Assembly: GCA_000469685.2 (NCBI GenBank)
Contig: LS997563.1
Coordinates: 44,566,651 to 44,630,650 of the forward strand
DNA length: 64,000 bases
From: Haemonchus contortus
Taxonomy: Eukaryota; Nematoda; Chromadorea; Rhabditida; Trichostrongylidae
Direction: 5' to 3'
Part shown: piece after piece, positions 12,973 through 24,870 of the stretch
Layout: each line of letters opens with the position of its first letter
Numbering within the stretch: the stretch's first letter is position 1
Made by a program: the position numbers and the translations under genes
Notes under the pieces: model-generated
What the model saw: the letters and a program-made list of their open reading frames with translations, nothing else
The model's database searches: none
Told to the model about the DNA's origin: nothing

Positions 12973-13238
12973 GGAGGTGGTGTAGTGGCAAGTGGCGCGC
13001 TATCTCACATGCACGGTCAGGGGGTCGAATCCCAGATCGATGTCCGCCTAGGATAACCAAGCCTTCCATCCCTCCGGGATCAATGAATTGGTACTAGACT
13101 GGGAGGATAAAAGCCCTGACTTTTGCATCGGCTGGCCACCGCAAGTCAGACCACATACGCACTCATTCATTTCGCCACTACGACTCTTAATGGAAGTCGA
13201 GTGCGGGGGCGCATCCCTCAGACGGGATTGATTAACGC
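12973..13238 (+). repeat. tRNA-derived SINE, copy 4 (best preserved forward copy)
   Basis: The best forward copy. The A box lies in GGTGGTGTAGTGGCAAGTGG and the B box is GGGTCGAATCCC, about 40 bp apart, as in a pol III internal promoter. The tRNA-unrelated body follows: ACCAAGCCTTCCATCCCTCC, GACTGGGAGGATAAAAGC, GCATCGGCTGGCCACCGCAA, and a tail with GCATCCCTCAGACGGGATTG. No acceptor stem pairs, so this is a SINE and not a tRNA gene. Confidence 0.75.
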
Positions 13239-13239
13239 C

Positions 13240-14880
13240 AAAAACATTATCCTTTAAGCTTTATGCATCTCTGTCCCATTACTCATATCTAAAGAGTCTT
13301 GATCCGTAAAATACTATTACGTTAACAAACTTCATATCGGATTTTTTGATTTCACCATTAACCCTTAGTTCTTAATGCTTGTGATTCAGTGGTGTGTAAG
13401 TGAAGACACCTAAAGAGATCAACAGGCATGTTTTCCTTTCTTTGATTGAAGTAGTTTTGGTTTTTCATCAGAAACTGTTTCCGCTTTCTGTTTTTTTTTC
13501 AACTATGCTGTTTTTCCATTGATCCACATCGGCATCGTTTGTTATGGGTAGAATCTAGTCCTCCTAATTCATTAGTTTTCCTTTTTATTCCAAAGATGCC
13601 TCAATAAGGAGAAAAAGTAAGATGGGAATCGGTCCTTCCCAATCGCTGATATCCAATGATTTGCATTTTCGAAGCTACATAACTCATTCGAAGATTTTTG
13701 TGACAATTCTCGGTAGGTATCAGGTAGCCCATGATTAACTACATGGCTTAACACTGTAAACACTCACACAGTATACACTTGGTTCGTGCTATTTTTAGGA
13801 GTGGACTACTGTGGTCTTTGTCGGTTGGCACATTTGCTGCTAGCCGTGTCCGGTTATGGTCCAAAGTCCGAGGTTAGCTGAGATTTTCGGCCTCATGACC
13901 ACTTCCTGGCCTTTTTATGGAAACGAATTATACTTGACCAACTTCGGTTGCCAACTTTATTACGCTTTTCTGCACAGCTTGCACTTCCTGGTTCCTAGTT
14001 AGAAGCCTTATAAATGCTGGCCCACTAATTCTATCTGTTTTCACGTTCGGTATTCTTGAAACCTGGGCACAATGTTTTGCAGTGTTTTGCCGTACAGGTT
14101 TGTTATGGTAGAAACCGCTTCATTTGATCGTCGTTTCGACTATCTCGTCATCTTCAAGGACCTGAAAGTAGTTCGGAGCTCCTGACCTGTGACTTACCCG
14201 ACTAAGCGCCCAAACGCGCTAGCCCAGTTGCAACAGTTCCCAGAAACTTGAACACCAAAGGATCCCAACCGAGAAAGCTACTGCTGCGGTTCCCCAACGC
14301 TGCCGTCCCACTCGATTCGGTGAACAACAAGGGACCAATGAGACACCATTGGCGGTCGCTGGATAAGAGTTGCGCGGTGTTCTCAAAGCCCACAGAGAAG
14401 AATGAATGGCAGAAATTCGCCTGTTATGGCAATGCACTCATTTCGGTTGTTCAACTCAGGATTTCTCTCGCAGACATGCAACGCTTCCAAAATCTTTCTA
14501 GCACCGATCTCGATCTCGTAGGCTAGGATTTTGCATTTAATATCAAAATCATTGCCTTCGTGTACTTCTAGTCGATGCTTCTCAAGTGGTGTAAAGAGGC
14601 TTCCACGCCTTCCACCTGCTATCCGTTTTGCTGTTCATTCAGGCTTTTAAATTGACTTCACTGAAGATCCCTGAAATAATTCTTTCAAGTAGTGCTCAGG
14701 TATAAGTAGAGAGAAGGCCGTCCTTTATAAAACAACATCATATGTACATATATTAGGTTGTCGGAAGAGTATTCACATATTGCAATTTTTTTCTCAAACT
14801 CATTTTTTTCCTTAACGACAACTAACATTCAACAAAACAGTTTTGTTATCGGTAACGACTGCCACTTCTTCCTCACCAAT
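13240..14880. other. Intergenic, no gene recognised
   Basis: Overlapping short open frames near 14202-14526 on both strands look like chance. The right end leads into the RTE fragment below. Confidence 0.4.
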
Positions 14881-14884
14881 AGAA

Positions 14885-15200
14885 GGGTTTCAATGAGATT
14901 TAAACGTCTCGTCCATGAAACTTGTGTAGAACCAGCAATTCTTTATGCCTGTAAAAACGTGGACGATGAAGAAAAGAGATGTCACGATGTTAGAGGTTGC
15001 CTTACGAAGATGCTAGGTACAAATCTTTAACATCATCGTACCAATGCCTGGTTAGAAAAAGTCACGAAAATCCCAGATGTGTCTGAGCGAGCGAACAGAA
15101 GAAAGTGGATGTGGGCGTTAAGAGTTATAGAGAAAGAAAATAGTTGGTGGGCGGCTAGTAATGACCGAATCACGACCATGGAAGTGGAGAAAATCAAGTG
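14885..15200 (+). mobile_element. RTE-type LINE fragment, 3' part of ORF2
   Basis: Two frames, broken between about 15020 and 15080, resemble the segment after the reverse transcriptase of nematode RTE elements. The first has CVEPAILYACK (compare 'VEPVLLYGCETW') and an RxxxLTKMLG helix. The second has RRKWMWALRV followed by NSWW (compare 'RRKWRWAGHVAR...DNRW'). A stop and frameshift separate them, and no reverse-transcriptase core is left upstream. It is a dead fragment lying directly beside an oppositely oriented mariner remnant. Confidence 0.6.
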
Positions 15201-15289
15201 GCCTTCTGAGCTTAAGGTCTTTGTGTTCCTCCGAGACTCCTTTGTGTTCCTTCTTGGAGAAGCTTGGAGAAGAGCAGCTATAAACGACC

Positions 15290-15830
15290 CTATTTTATGG
15301 AGAAGAAGAATGAAACGACACATTGAAACAATGAGATATCGCTCGAATAAACAAATGGAGAAATAAACTCCAAGTGAACGAGTTTTTCGAATGCCTTCAA
15401 AGGATAAGCATTTCCGTCCTTAGTTGGTGTTCTGGTTTGGGGGTCGAAACTCAGTGCTCTACTTGTCCAAGCCACTGACGCTTACTCGTGTGGTTTACGT
15501 AAAGAACACACTTCTCGTCGCCGGTGATTAAGTCTTCCAGCCATGCGAAGGTGCGCCGGAAAGTCAACAGGTACACGCATGCATCTCTCCTCATTGGGAT
15601 CTGGTAACCACCCAGCTCATGACGTATCCACACTCCGTATCGCCAAGTCTTTTCAAGGCAACGCCAATGGCAGCTACTTCATCATAATGGCCATTAAGCT
15701 CCTGTTCTAGCTCGCGGGTACTACTCCCGGAATTTTCTTAGCCAGCTTGAGAAGGTATTTAATTCTCATCCAGTCTGGTCTCCCAGTTCGTGGTTTTTCG
15801 GTCTAATCAAAATGACCATCTTCACGCCCG
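15290..15830 (-). pseudogene. Degenerate mariner-type transposase
   Basis: Read on the minus strand from about 15830 down. A helix-turn-helix-like region (VALKRLGDTECGY) leads to a WIRHELGG segment (mariner 'WVPHEL'), then LITGDEKCVLYVNHTSKRQW at about 15560-15500, the signature around the first catalytic Asp of mariner transposases. A VSTPKPE segment (compare 'PTPKP') and a further LVHLEF stretch follow in shifted frames. Stops and frameshifts split the sequence and no intact second or third catalytic Asp region is readable, so it is inactive. The usual mariner transposase is about 340-350 residues; only about half can be traced here. Confidence 0.75.
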
Positions 15831-15839
15831 TGGTATCAA

Positions 15840-17160
15840 TTTTTTTGTTGCACTGCAGGAGACAATGGGGGTGAAGTGGGAGGGGGAAGGGCACCGCATT
15901 ACATATATTCCTTGTCGCACGATATGGAGTGACGTTTTTCAAACTTGTAAAGCTGGAGCAGTCTAATGTGCAGTGAGGTGAGCAATTCTTCTAACCACAA
16001 CTGTTGCGAAATGCTGCGGACGACCTGGTATAGAGAGCGCGTTGACCTGCACTTACACATGTTTCGCAATGAATGTTCCAAAGCAATCTCCAAAGATTTC
16101 ACAACATGGAGACGAAAAAGTAAGTAGCAGAGAGCAGGTAGCAAAAACTTTTCCGACAACAGTAATATCGTGCTATAACCGAGAAAGTCGAATGAATTCG
16201 CAAAGAGTCGTCATGGGAGCCAGTCCTACAGAGTATTTCTCGGACTTTTTATCCCCTGATGTCATTTGAAGAGTTCAGATGATGGGGTTTCCTATAAAAA
16301 ACTTCCTTCAAGTTTTACCAGTTCTTCGTTCAGCGTCCTTTACCTACATCCAATCCAATCCGAGGAAAAATTCATTTCACTTTTAGAATGAAAAGAGAGA
16401 TAGGAGAGGATAAGGGAAAAGTGAAACGACAGTACGAGAGGGCCCAAAAACGGACCATACCATTCCACATTACACTATTCTGTGCGCTGTTGGGTATTAG
16501 ACGAAGAGGACAAGACCCCACCTTATCTCTATCTTTATCTCCATTTGAGGCTTCGAATTACTAAAACAATCCTAGGAATGAAGTAAATGATTCTGATTAC
16601 ATCCCTGATGGTCAACGCTCTCTCCTGAAAGGTTTATTTTCGTTTTTCAGTTATTCCTGTGTCCTGAGCTAATGTGAGGCTCTGTAATGTTTGAAATACA
16701 AATTGATTGGATTCTCGATTCCTCGCAAGGTTGTTCTCCCTGTGTTCAGAAGTTAATCAGAGGCTACTTGACTTGGGCAACTATCGGTATGCAAAGATCT
16801 CCAGGGCCATCCTTGAAGCTAACTTGTTTTACCTCTTCCAGACTGTAAATGTTTGGTTGGTAGTGGCAGCGGTGCCTCACCGGCTGACTGGCTTTGCCTC
16901 TATTCAAATAAAAAGATCTTTTGAAGGGTAGCAGTTGTCCACTTTTTGAACACATGGCTTAGGAAAAACGTCAAATTCTTTCCCGTTCTCCACAAACCCA
17001 GCATTACGTCAACTTTCATTCAAATTATCTAAAACCTGCTCTTTAAACTATTGTAGCTATTACAGCAAGTAAATTGCCATAGTAAAGGTAAAAACGATAA
17101 ACCGCTAGAGCAATAATCGATCACGTTTGTGAGGTTTGCGGCATTTGGCTTCTCGAAAAA
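15840..17160. other. Intergenic, no gene recognised
   Basis: Short open frames (16042-16269, 16707-16931) show no domain or splice support. Confidence 0.4.
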
Positions 17161-17165
17161 GTAGA

Positions 17166-17290
17166 GTCGTTCTGGTTGCAGTATGTGGCCTATACAATGA
17201 CTTGCGGTGGCCAGGCGATTTACAATTCGGTGCTTTCATCCTTTCGGGCAAGCTTTGCATCAACTCTGAATGATCGAATGACTTACTATG
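17166..17290 (-). repeat. SINE, partial copy (reverse)
   Basis: The segment GTGGCCTATACAATGACTTG, then CGGTGGCCAGGCGATT and a TTCATCC segment match the tail half of the reversed SINE copies at 45.9 and 57.1 kb. The tRNA-like head is missing. Confidence 0.55.
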
Positions 17291-19555
17291 TAGTATGAGG
17301 AAGGCATGCGGAGGGAGAGTGGGTTGGGAAAGCTCGAGGTTCCTTACAAATTCGATCACGGGAAACGGGTATAAGCACAATTGTTGTTAAAAACATAGAT
17401 GTCTATGCACACCACTTCCCCTCCCCTTACACACCCTATGCTCATCACCCCAATGTCAAAAGAAGTTTTACAGAAATTAAGCCTTCCTCGCCCCGTAGAA
17501 GACGATACCTGTTCCCGCAGCCACTGAGTAGAACGAAGAGTCTGAAGATGGCGGTGAATGTTGCCTTTGAAAATTGACCAGCCGAAGGCTACCTGTTCAG
17601 TTGAATCAGATCCTATTGAGGATAGGCAGTGTCGAATAACAAACAGAGAGACTCTTTCCCGGAATACTTCTTCAGAGGCACTACTTGCCCTTGACATTTT
17701 GGCAAATATTTTGCTTCCAAACTTCAGCTATCTACCCATAGATATCCAGGAAGAAGCGAACCTGTTATTATTCTTTGCAATGCCCCTTCATCTCGTAGCA
17801 GGTCTAATAATAGGAATAAAGTTAAAACTGGTTCCGTTCCTAAAAGTTTTACGTTGATAAACATTTGCAGCACAAAAAGAGAAAAATTCCGACATTCAGT
17901 AACTTGCTCGGGATGCGTCGGTCTCGATGAGGCAACAACAATAAATGAGCATCATACCTTAACCAGCGCACCTATTCTGGGCTTGTTCCAGTCTACTTGC
18001 TCTCTGTCGTCTTCCTGGAGCAGTCGAGACTACCTGAAATGACGAATAGCAGTCGCTGTGGTAGGCTCGCTTTGCCTACCGGGACAAGCGCAGATCATCC
18101 CCTGTCTTTTCTGTCTAACCAGATCAATTTCTCTAAAACCATCCTTCAGAGGAATGACAGCGAGAATGATTCATCGTCTAAGCAGGCTGTTACCACTCTC
18201 GCGCTTTGCGCAATCTAGGCTTCTTATGGGTGTGGAAGTCTCGATTTTCTCGTCAAACCAGTATGCTGATGTTCAGAACCACCTTAGTTCATACCAAAGT
18301 TGCCAAGGTTTTTGAATAGTCAGCGTTCAATAGAGTTGCCATGAAGGTATGCATTGTTCTAAAAGTAAAGTCAAGGTAGAAGACAGAGTAATCTGGAGTG
18401 AAATGTCCCACCAGCTTGATATGGCTAGTGGGAGCCAGTCAAACAAGTTCTTTGTCATCGCCGTGTCATCGTAGTGCTCTTGTGTCTAGTCGAGTAGCTG
18501 AGCGCTTCCGTGTAGGCTGACTTGTTCTCCGCCATCGAGAATCCATGCTCTCGAAGTGGATAATCGTTCGATTCCGATCCAGGAAAACCTTTTACTTTCC
18601 TTCAGAATGCCACTTTGAACCAGTATACTGCCTTTTACTGTGACTCGGAACAGTGTTCGTGTCTCCCTTATAAAGCTCTTATTTTAATGGTTGACCGTTA
18701 CCACCCTTTTTCCTTTACATCTTTAATCCTTCTCTCTTCTTCTAGACAGCCTATGGACAGAAGTTTCTCCTTCAATGCTTAGAGCTCTCTTAGATCGCCT
18801 AATTGACCTTATGATCATAGTAGGAGTATCCTACCACCTTAACACAGTTCGGTTCTGATTTTCACAATTTTTCCTCGATCCCTAATCAGATGGGACTTAG
18901 CGCGACGTCTAATAAGTGTCCTAGCTCCTTTAAGGTATTTGATCTCATGATTACCCTGGTTTCGAGCACACTGTAGCAAGTTCATTCAAGTAGACCCGGT
19001 TTTGGATATGGGCCTTAATTGGTCTTGAACATGGGATGATTTCTGATCGCTACTGGAGGTGTGGTATGTGCATGGCGCACATTCAAAAAATTACTTTGTT
19101 TCTTCATGGTTCCTAACCAATGTAATCGCTAAAAAAACCTTTGTTTGAAGGTTCCGTTACAAAAAGGGTGGGGCAATGCTATACTTTCAGTTCGAAGATC
19201 TCCTTCCCTCTCGCCCTCTCCCTCTTTGGTTCGATAGAACTGCTGACTCAAGAACACTCCAGTCTGAATAACTTTTTATAGACCTCCATGTTAGAAATTT
19301 TGGAGAAATTCTTGACTTCAATAGTTTGCTCTCTCTTTCCAAATTGGTTCCGTGTTGAGGCTGACTCATGCCTTTTCCTCAATGGGTAACTCATCTCATA
19401 GGAATGCCTCACCTTACGTTTACCACACTTGACTTCTGACACGAACCCACCTATAAACCACAGCCACTCGCAGTCTTGATTTGAGTTCCACTCTTCTTCT
19501 ATTTTCCCTTTTTTTTATTAATTCTTGCCTATTTGTCTACTTTTTATTATTTTTT
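17291..19555. other. Intergenic, no gene recognised
   Basis: The 99-codon frame 17558-17857 has a hydrophobic C-terminal half but no recognisable family. Around 18,485-18,600 a TAGCTGAGCGC string and a GTTCGATTCC string, about 80 bp apart, resemble pol III A and B boxes and may mark a second, decayed SINE type. Confidence 0.35.
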
Positions 19556-19559
19556 TTTC

Positions 19560-19756
19560 TTGTAAATTATGACTCGCGATGGTCAGCCCCGACGAACAGT
19601 CAAAGCTTTTCATTCTCTCAATTGGGTCTGATTCCATTTCACCGATCCTATAGGGTTGAAAGATTCCTGATTGGCCTCTATAAGTAACGATCCGGTACTC
19701 TAACCCAGGTCATGCATGTGTAATAGGGGGCCACTTACCTTTACACCACCTCAACC
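19560..19756 (-). repeat. SINE, decayed copy (reverse)
   Basis: Reverse orientation: ATGACTCGCGATGGTCAGCC at the left and a CACTTACCTTTACACCACCTC head at the right fit the family order, with many substitutions between. Confidence 0.5.
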
Positions 19757-19759
19757 TAC

Positions 19760-22700
19760 TGCAATCATCATAAGATCAAATTGGTAACTTTGTGAGCAAA
19801 AATCTGGGGTATTCCTTGTATTATGTGCAATTTCTTTCTAAAGAAACTTGCCTGTTTTGATGCACCCATTTAGCTATAGGGAAGCTTTGAGAACCCGTCT
19901 ACTCAGTAGAAGTAATAAAACTTGTTTTCTTACTCAACCTTCTGTGGTTTCGAGCGGGTTCTTCTGTTGTGAAAGCTAGCCTCAGCATCTTGCTTGATGA
20001 CTTCCCTAATTAAAAGGAGAGGTTAACCGTAGACATACGACCGGATCCATCATCTTGCCTTCTTCACTCTCGGTATAAACATCTAACATCTTAGTATAAG
20101 AATAAGGCATATACAATGGCATGTGGTCGGCCGGCGATCCCAGAAATTCGGTACTTGGTATAGGAGTAGCATTACGTAGGCTATAATTTATATAATCCTG
20201 TAGATAAACAGTAATTTCGATGTAGTCGCTTTAGTGCGTCAACAGGTGGGCCAGCTACCTTCTCAAGTGCTCTGCCTTACTTCGCAACCCAAACCGTCCA
20301 GGAACCACTCTACCCCCGGTAGATGCAACCGCCCTGACGTCTTTTGATCGGTGGCTCTCCAGTCTAGCTCGACGACCGAATCAGTGAGCTGGAACAGGAC
20401 TGCCGAAAGGAGGAAACACCGATCACTGCTTACAAGAATCAAATGCCCACTTGGAGTAACTGCAGACTAACAAAGCTCTCCGCATCTTTGAGAACGTTGA
20501 CTGGAACCAGACTTTTAGGGTGGTTGAGTGATGGGTTTATTATACCATTTTCAAGTCGTTGCAAGGCAAATACGCACTCAATTGCTACTATAATTTGGAG
20601 TCAATTGTTGTGCTTGGCCGCATTTTAAAGCGAGGTTGACCCATGCTAAGAATCATATTCTTTATCCTGTACTGAAGAACCCCAGGGCAATGATCTGATC
20701 TCTAGGTTAGCCGTCAAAAGATCCACTTTGTCACCCTTAACTTCAGAAACCAAAAATACGTGAAGGGTGTTCAAATCCGCAGGCCATTGCGCTACTCTGA
20801 GTAAGAATTCGAATCAGTGGGAAGGGGTGACTCCCTCATTTGATCATCATGGACCATCGTTTTAGTCAACCTTTCAACATCGGGCATCCCTCTGCCTCGG
20901 TGGAGGAATTTAAATTCCACCTCGAACTGGAGATGGAATTCGAATTCTTCTAATGCTGTGGAGAGACGACTTCTTAGTTTCTTGCTCATTTGATAGGTCG
21001 TGAAACAAGTTCTTCGTTTCATTGCCTATTGCATGTCGAAGAATGTCATTCAGTTAGTCTTTTCCGTACCTTCATAATAGTGCATAAAGAGTGTTAACGA
21101 ATCGTTTCGATTCGGAAGAGTTAAAAGACCGGAACGCCCGTTCTTCTGACAATAAACAAGTGATGTTGCCCACTATAACATCATCGTCGAAATTCCTGCG
21201 CCCTTTTACGATTGGACTTGGGTACATTTCTTCATAGCCTGAGTTCTTGAATGTTCCCAGATCTATGAAACATTGGAATCAAAGCGTGTCATTTTCCAAT
21301 CTTCGTAATCCACCGGAGTTTGTTCGTCTGACCACCCAATACTAACTGTCCCCAGAATGATCCAGTGGTGCCCATGCCCATGGAAATTGCATTGTCGTCA
21401 GAACCGCTTCTCAGTCAACCAGACCGGGTTTTCAATTGCTCCTGGGCAACTTCTTCCTATCGCTTATCCGTTATGGGCAATTCTTTGAGCTGCAGCGTAA
21501 ACTGACTTCATGTGGAACCAGACTTAGTGGTACACGGTTGCTTATGTTGAACCTGGCCCAATGGGCACCGTCCTGGGTGCATTGAAGAGCTTCTAGATAC
21601 CACTCCTTGGTCAGACTCTGACAGAAGCGATCAGTATCAAACGAATGTATCTTCTCTGATCTTGGTTTGAAGAATGACAAATGTGACAATGTTTTGTGAC
21701 ATTAGAAAAGAAAAAGCAAGTTGTCGTCTGAACTCGAACGCCTAAGGGTCACTGAATTAGGGTCGCTTTCTCATTCTCGCTCTAATTAGATGGAATTTTC
21801 AACTAACACACTTTCATTCGGTCGTCCTTTGCAACCAGTCCTTCTCAGCCGTATTTTACGATCATGCTCTGACAGTCTCGTTTCTCGAAGGTCCAAGAAC
21901 AATGTCTTCTGCCTAGGTCAGAACGGATTTCCCACAAAACCTCTATGGGAAAACTTGTACCATTTCTATACTCTTCTAGTCTCGCTGTAAAGCGACCAAC
22001 GAGTCGAATAGGAGTTGAAGTGTTTTCCTTCTCTCGAATCATTATGTAGGGTGGTTAGGAATTGGTTTTACGCGCATTCCTGCTGCTACTTCAGTATTGT
22101 GGTGAGTCACGGATCAAGTTATTAGGCGAGGACCTTGATGGGTAGTGTTCAGAAAAGATGGCGTTTCCAGTTTTCTCCTCATAATGGAACATTTCATTTC
22201 GTTTTAGCTAACGACTTCTATTCTGCACTGATCGGTCTTCTGAAATCTGTCAAGCATTCTTTCTATGTATGTATTTACCGTAGTGTAGTGGAGCGGTGCC
22301 TTTGTACAGGGCGCCAATGGACCCCACTGCATTACGGTGTTCAGTCGCATCATTATATCAATGGCTATTTAATTGGAATGAATTCAATGGCATGCGATAG
22401 TATTCAAAATGTCGAAATCTTTGATTTTGTATTTCCAAACGGTTTCTCAGTGGTCGTGTAATCGTTACTGATAATCATAGCCTTACATCATCTGATGTCA
22501 GAAAGAACAGCAGTCATTTCATTTATTCGATTGATTCGAGTACCTAATTATGTAATTACCGGTCTGCTCTACCGTGAAATCAGTTGGAATCCGTTCATTC
22601 CCACAAGGTTTTGGCTCTCGAAAATTGCTATAAGACTCTTTTAGTAACTAGAATAACTGAACTAGAGTACTGACAGATCATAACAGAGAGGCCAAGAAGG

Positions 22701-24610
22701 GAGGCAGTTCCCAAATCATCAATAACTTACCTGTCACGACAATGAGTTGTATACTCTCTTTCCGTCAAACTACATGAACAGGCACTTGTGGGGTGTCTGT
22801 TCGACCTTGCAACATGTATGCAATGCCTAATAGGCTCCGTCCACCACTTGAAGGAACCCAAGTGTATCCCAGCGTTCGTTTGGAGCTTTCTCCTCGATTT
22901 TTGGCCTTTCGTCGGCATATATACTTCAAATCACCATAAAATTTGTAGACAACGACACTTTTAGCTTAAATTGCTTAGCTATAGAACTGACTGACTATCT
23001 ACTAATACTGAAAAGTATTTGCAGATACTTTGTATTTTCTTCCTCTTTCTTTTCTCCTTACTAATTCCCAGAGCGGCCGATTCAAAACTAGCAGTTCGTG
23101 TTAAGGAAAACCATTACCCGGAAATTCAGTTTTCGGTTGCGACGACTGGGAGGTGCCTTTTCCGCTATACCCTTACTGTAGATTTCCACTTTTTTTGTGT
23201 GAACACATGCTGGCCCGATTTGAATGTTTGCCCTTGAGGCAGCGTAATGAAGGTTGGAGATACCTCTGGGAGGGTTTGATAAATAAACAAACATCTGATA
23301 GCGGGTTCTTTGATGTCACATGTAACATAAGATCCTTTTTCCGTTGAATGTAGCTGTTTTTCAGAAAAGTAGCGAACGAAGGTGAATAGAAGGTCTTTGT
23401 TGAGATCCGTCAATTTCCGTCGCCATTGGTGCATCTCAAGGCTGTACGTGTGCACGGGTCTTTTTGCTTCTTAGAAAGGGAAATTACCGAACAGCCGTAC
23501 AGAACAAGGTGCAATTAACTGGTTGGCGACTTTCACTTGTATGTAATCTCTTCCGATAGTTAGAATCGAATCGGATTGTGGTGTGAGCAACTAATTTCAA
23601 GTCGAGAAAGTGAAATCGATCAAATCCATGTCTGAAGGAGATTGAAAACTCAAATTTGTTCTGAAAAAACCCCAAAACCCTTGAAAAACGCCGAAAACTG
23701 CATTTGCACATTCGCATTTCAGATGAGCGAATGGGATAGAATCTGGTGTCCGACAAGGCATAACCGTTTCTGAATGAATTTCTTCTCGGCCTCTTTCTGG
23801 TTCAGAGGATAATTTCCATATTAGGAACCAGTAGTTCATGAGAAAAACGATATTCGTTACATACGTGGGCAGGGCTTATCCTTTGTTTTCATGCCTGATT
23901 GCCTAACTAGCTCTAGACAACGATACGAGTCTTACCCTTAATAGCCATGCACTGGGTGACCCCGATCATGCCACCCTTCAAACGAACCCCTCCATGAGCC
24001 CTTTCTAGCCAACTCAGAGACCATGGCCTTTTGCCATGACCTCTTCTCCCCAGTTTGCTTTTCACTTTCATTTCATTTCCCTTCTGATATCCGCCTAATT
24101 CACTTCCTCAACGACTTCCCTTCTCTTCCCAGAGAAACTACATTGGAATGTTACTTGTACCGTTCCGCCCACTACTGCCGAAGCGCTCGTTCCTTCTGTC
24201 CACCACTTGGAACATCTAGTCACACCTTCCCTTCCCAACTTCATATTTTTCTTATTTTTGCAGACTAGGCTTAATTTCTCGAGATTATTGCCTTTTCTTC
24301 GTTCCTGAATTCATTTTTCTGCGCGACGACTACAAGTGTAAACCCTACACCATTGAAGTCAGAGCTACAACTAGAACGGCCCTCGTTTAACGGAGTTTTT
24401 CATTAGCCTTCCGTTTCCTTGCTGTACCCAAAGAAGTCCGGACTTCCATATTTGCAACGCCAAAAACAGTTTCACTCTTTTATGACAGATACAAATGAGT
24501 TGAGAAAGTCTGGGCAGCCGTCATACTTGAGTTTCTGAAGTTTTTTGCTGAACCGTTTCACTTCTAACATTTTCACACTTCATATTCATCATATATACAG
24601 TCCTACTGCA
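19760..24610. other. Intergenic, no gene recognised
   Basis: A short reversed SINE scrap (GGCATATACAATGGCATGTG) lies near 20,107. The frame at about 23,021-23,237 follows a TTTGCAG acceptor-like site and begins with a very hydrophobic, signal-like run, but has no ATG or partner exon. No gene is supported. Confidence 0.4.
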
Positions 24611-24613
24611 GAA

Positions 24614-24870
24614 GTGGGGTAGTTCTGAGTGAAGCCACTACTTCAACAATGATCACGGAATCGAACCATGTGTCACTACAAACCATGTCTTCTACTCTTC
24701 CAGATGTCTCACTTAGACTAGTCTTGGCAGATTAACTCCATAGGCATCATTCCGCTGGGCCTGCAAGCTATTGTATTCTTGCTCAAACAGCTTTCCACTC
24801 TGTTTGGGAATAGAGTCAGTAGGAGTATCCCGAAGCGGGATTGACATGACCAAAAACTCATTTTTGCCTT
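24614..24870 (+). repeat. SINE, very decayed copy (forward)
   Basis: A GAATCGAACC string in B-box position and a terminal CCCGAAGCGGGATTGACATGA, similar to the CCCTCAGACGGGATTGATTAA tail at 13.2 kb, suggest an old forward copy. The middle is hard to align by eye. Confidence 0.35.

Noticed and set aside
1120..13050. tRNA genes at the GGTTCGAATCCC strings near 1,134 and the GGGTCGAATCCC string near 13,020
   Set aside because: The flanks do not form acceptor or anticodon stems, and the same sequence continues into a shared SINE body.
17558..17857. 99-codon open frame with a hydrophobic C-terminal half
   Set aside because: No family resemblance, no splice context, and it lies in repeat-rich DNA.
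18485..18600. tRNA gene suggested by A- and B-box-like strings
   Set aside because: No cloverleaf with a pairing acceptor stem can be formed; at most a decayed SINE.
23021..23237. Hydrophobic signal-like frame after a TTTGCAG site
   Set aside because: No ATG, no upstream exon that could supply one, and no recognisable domain.
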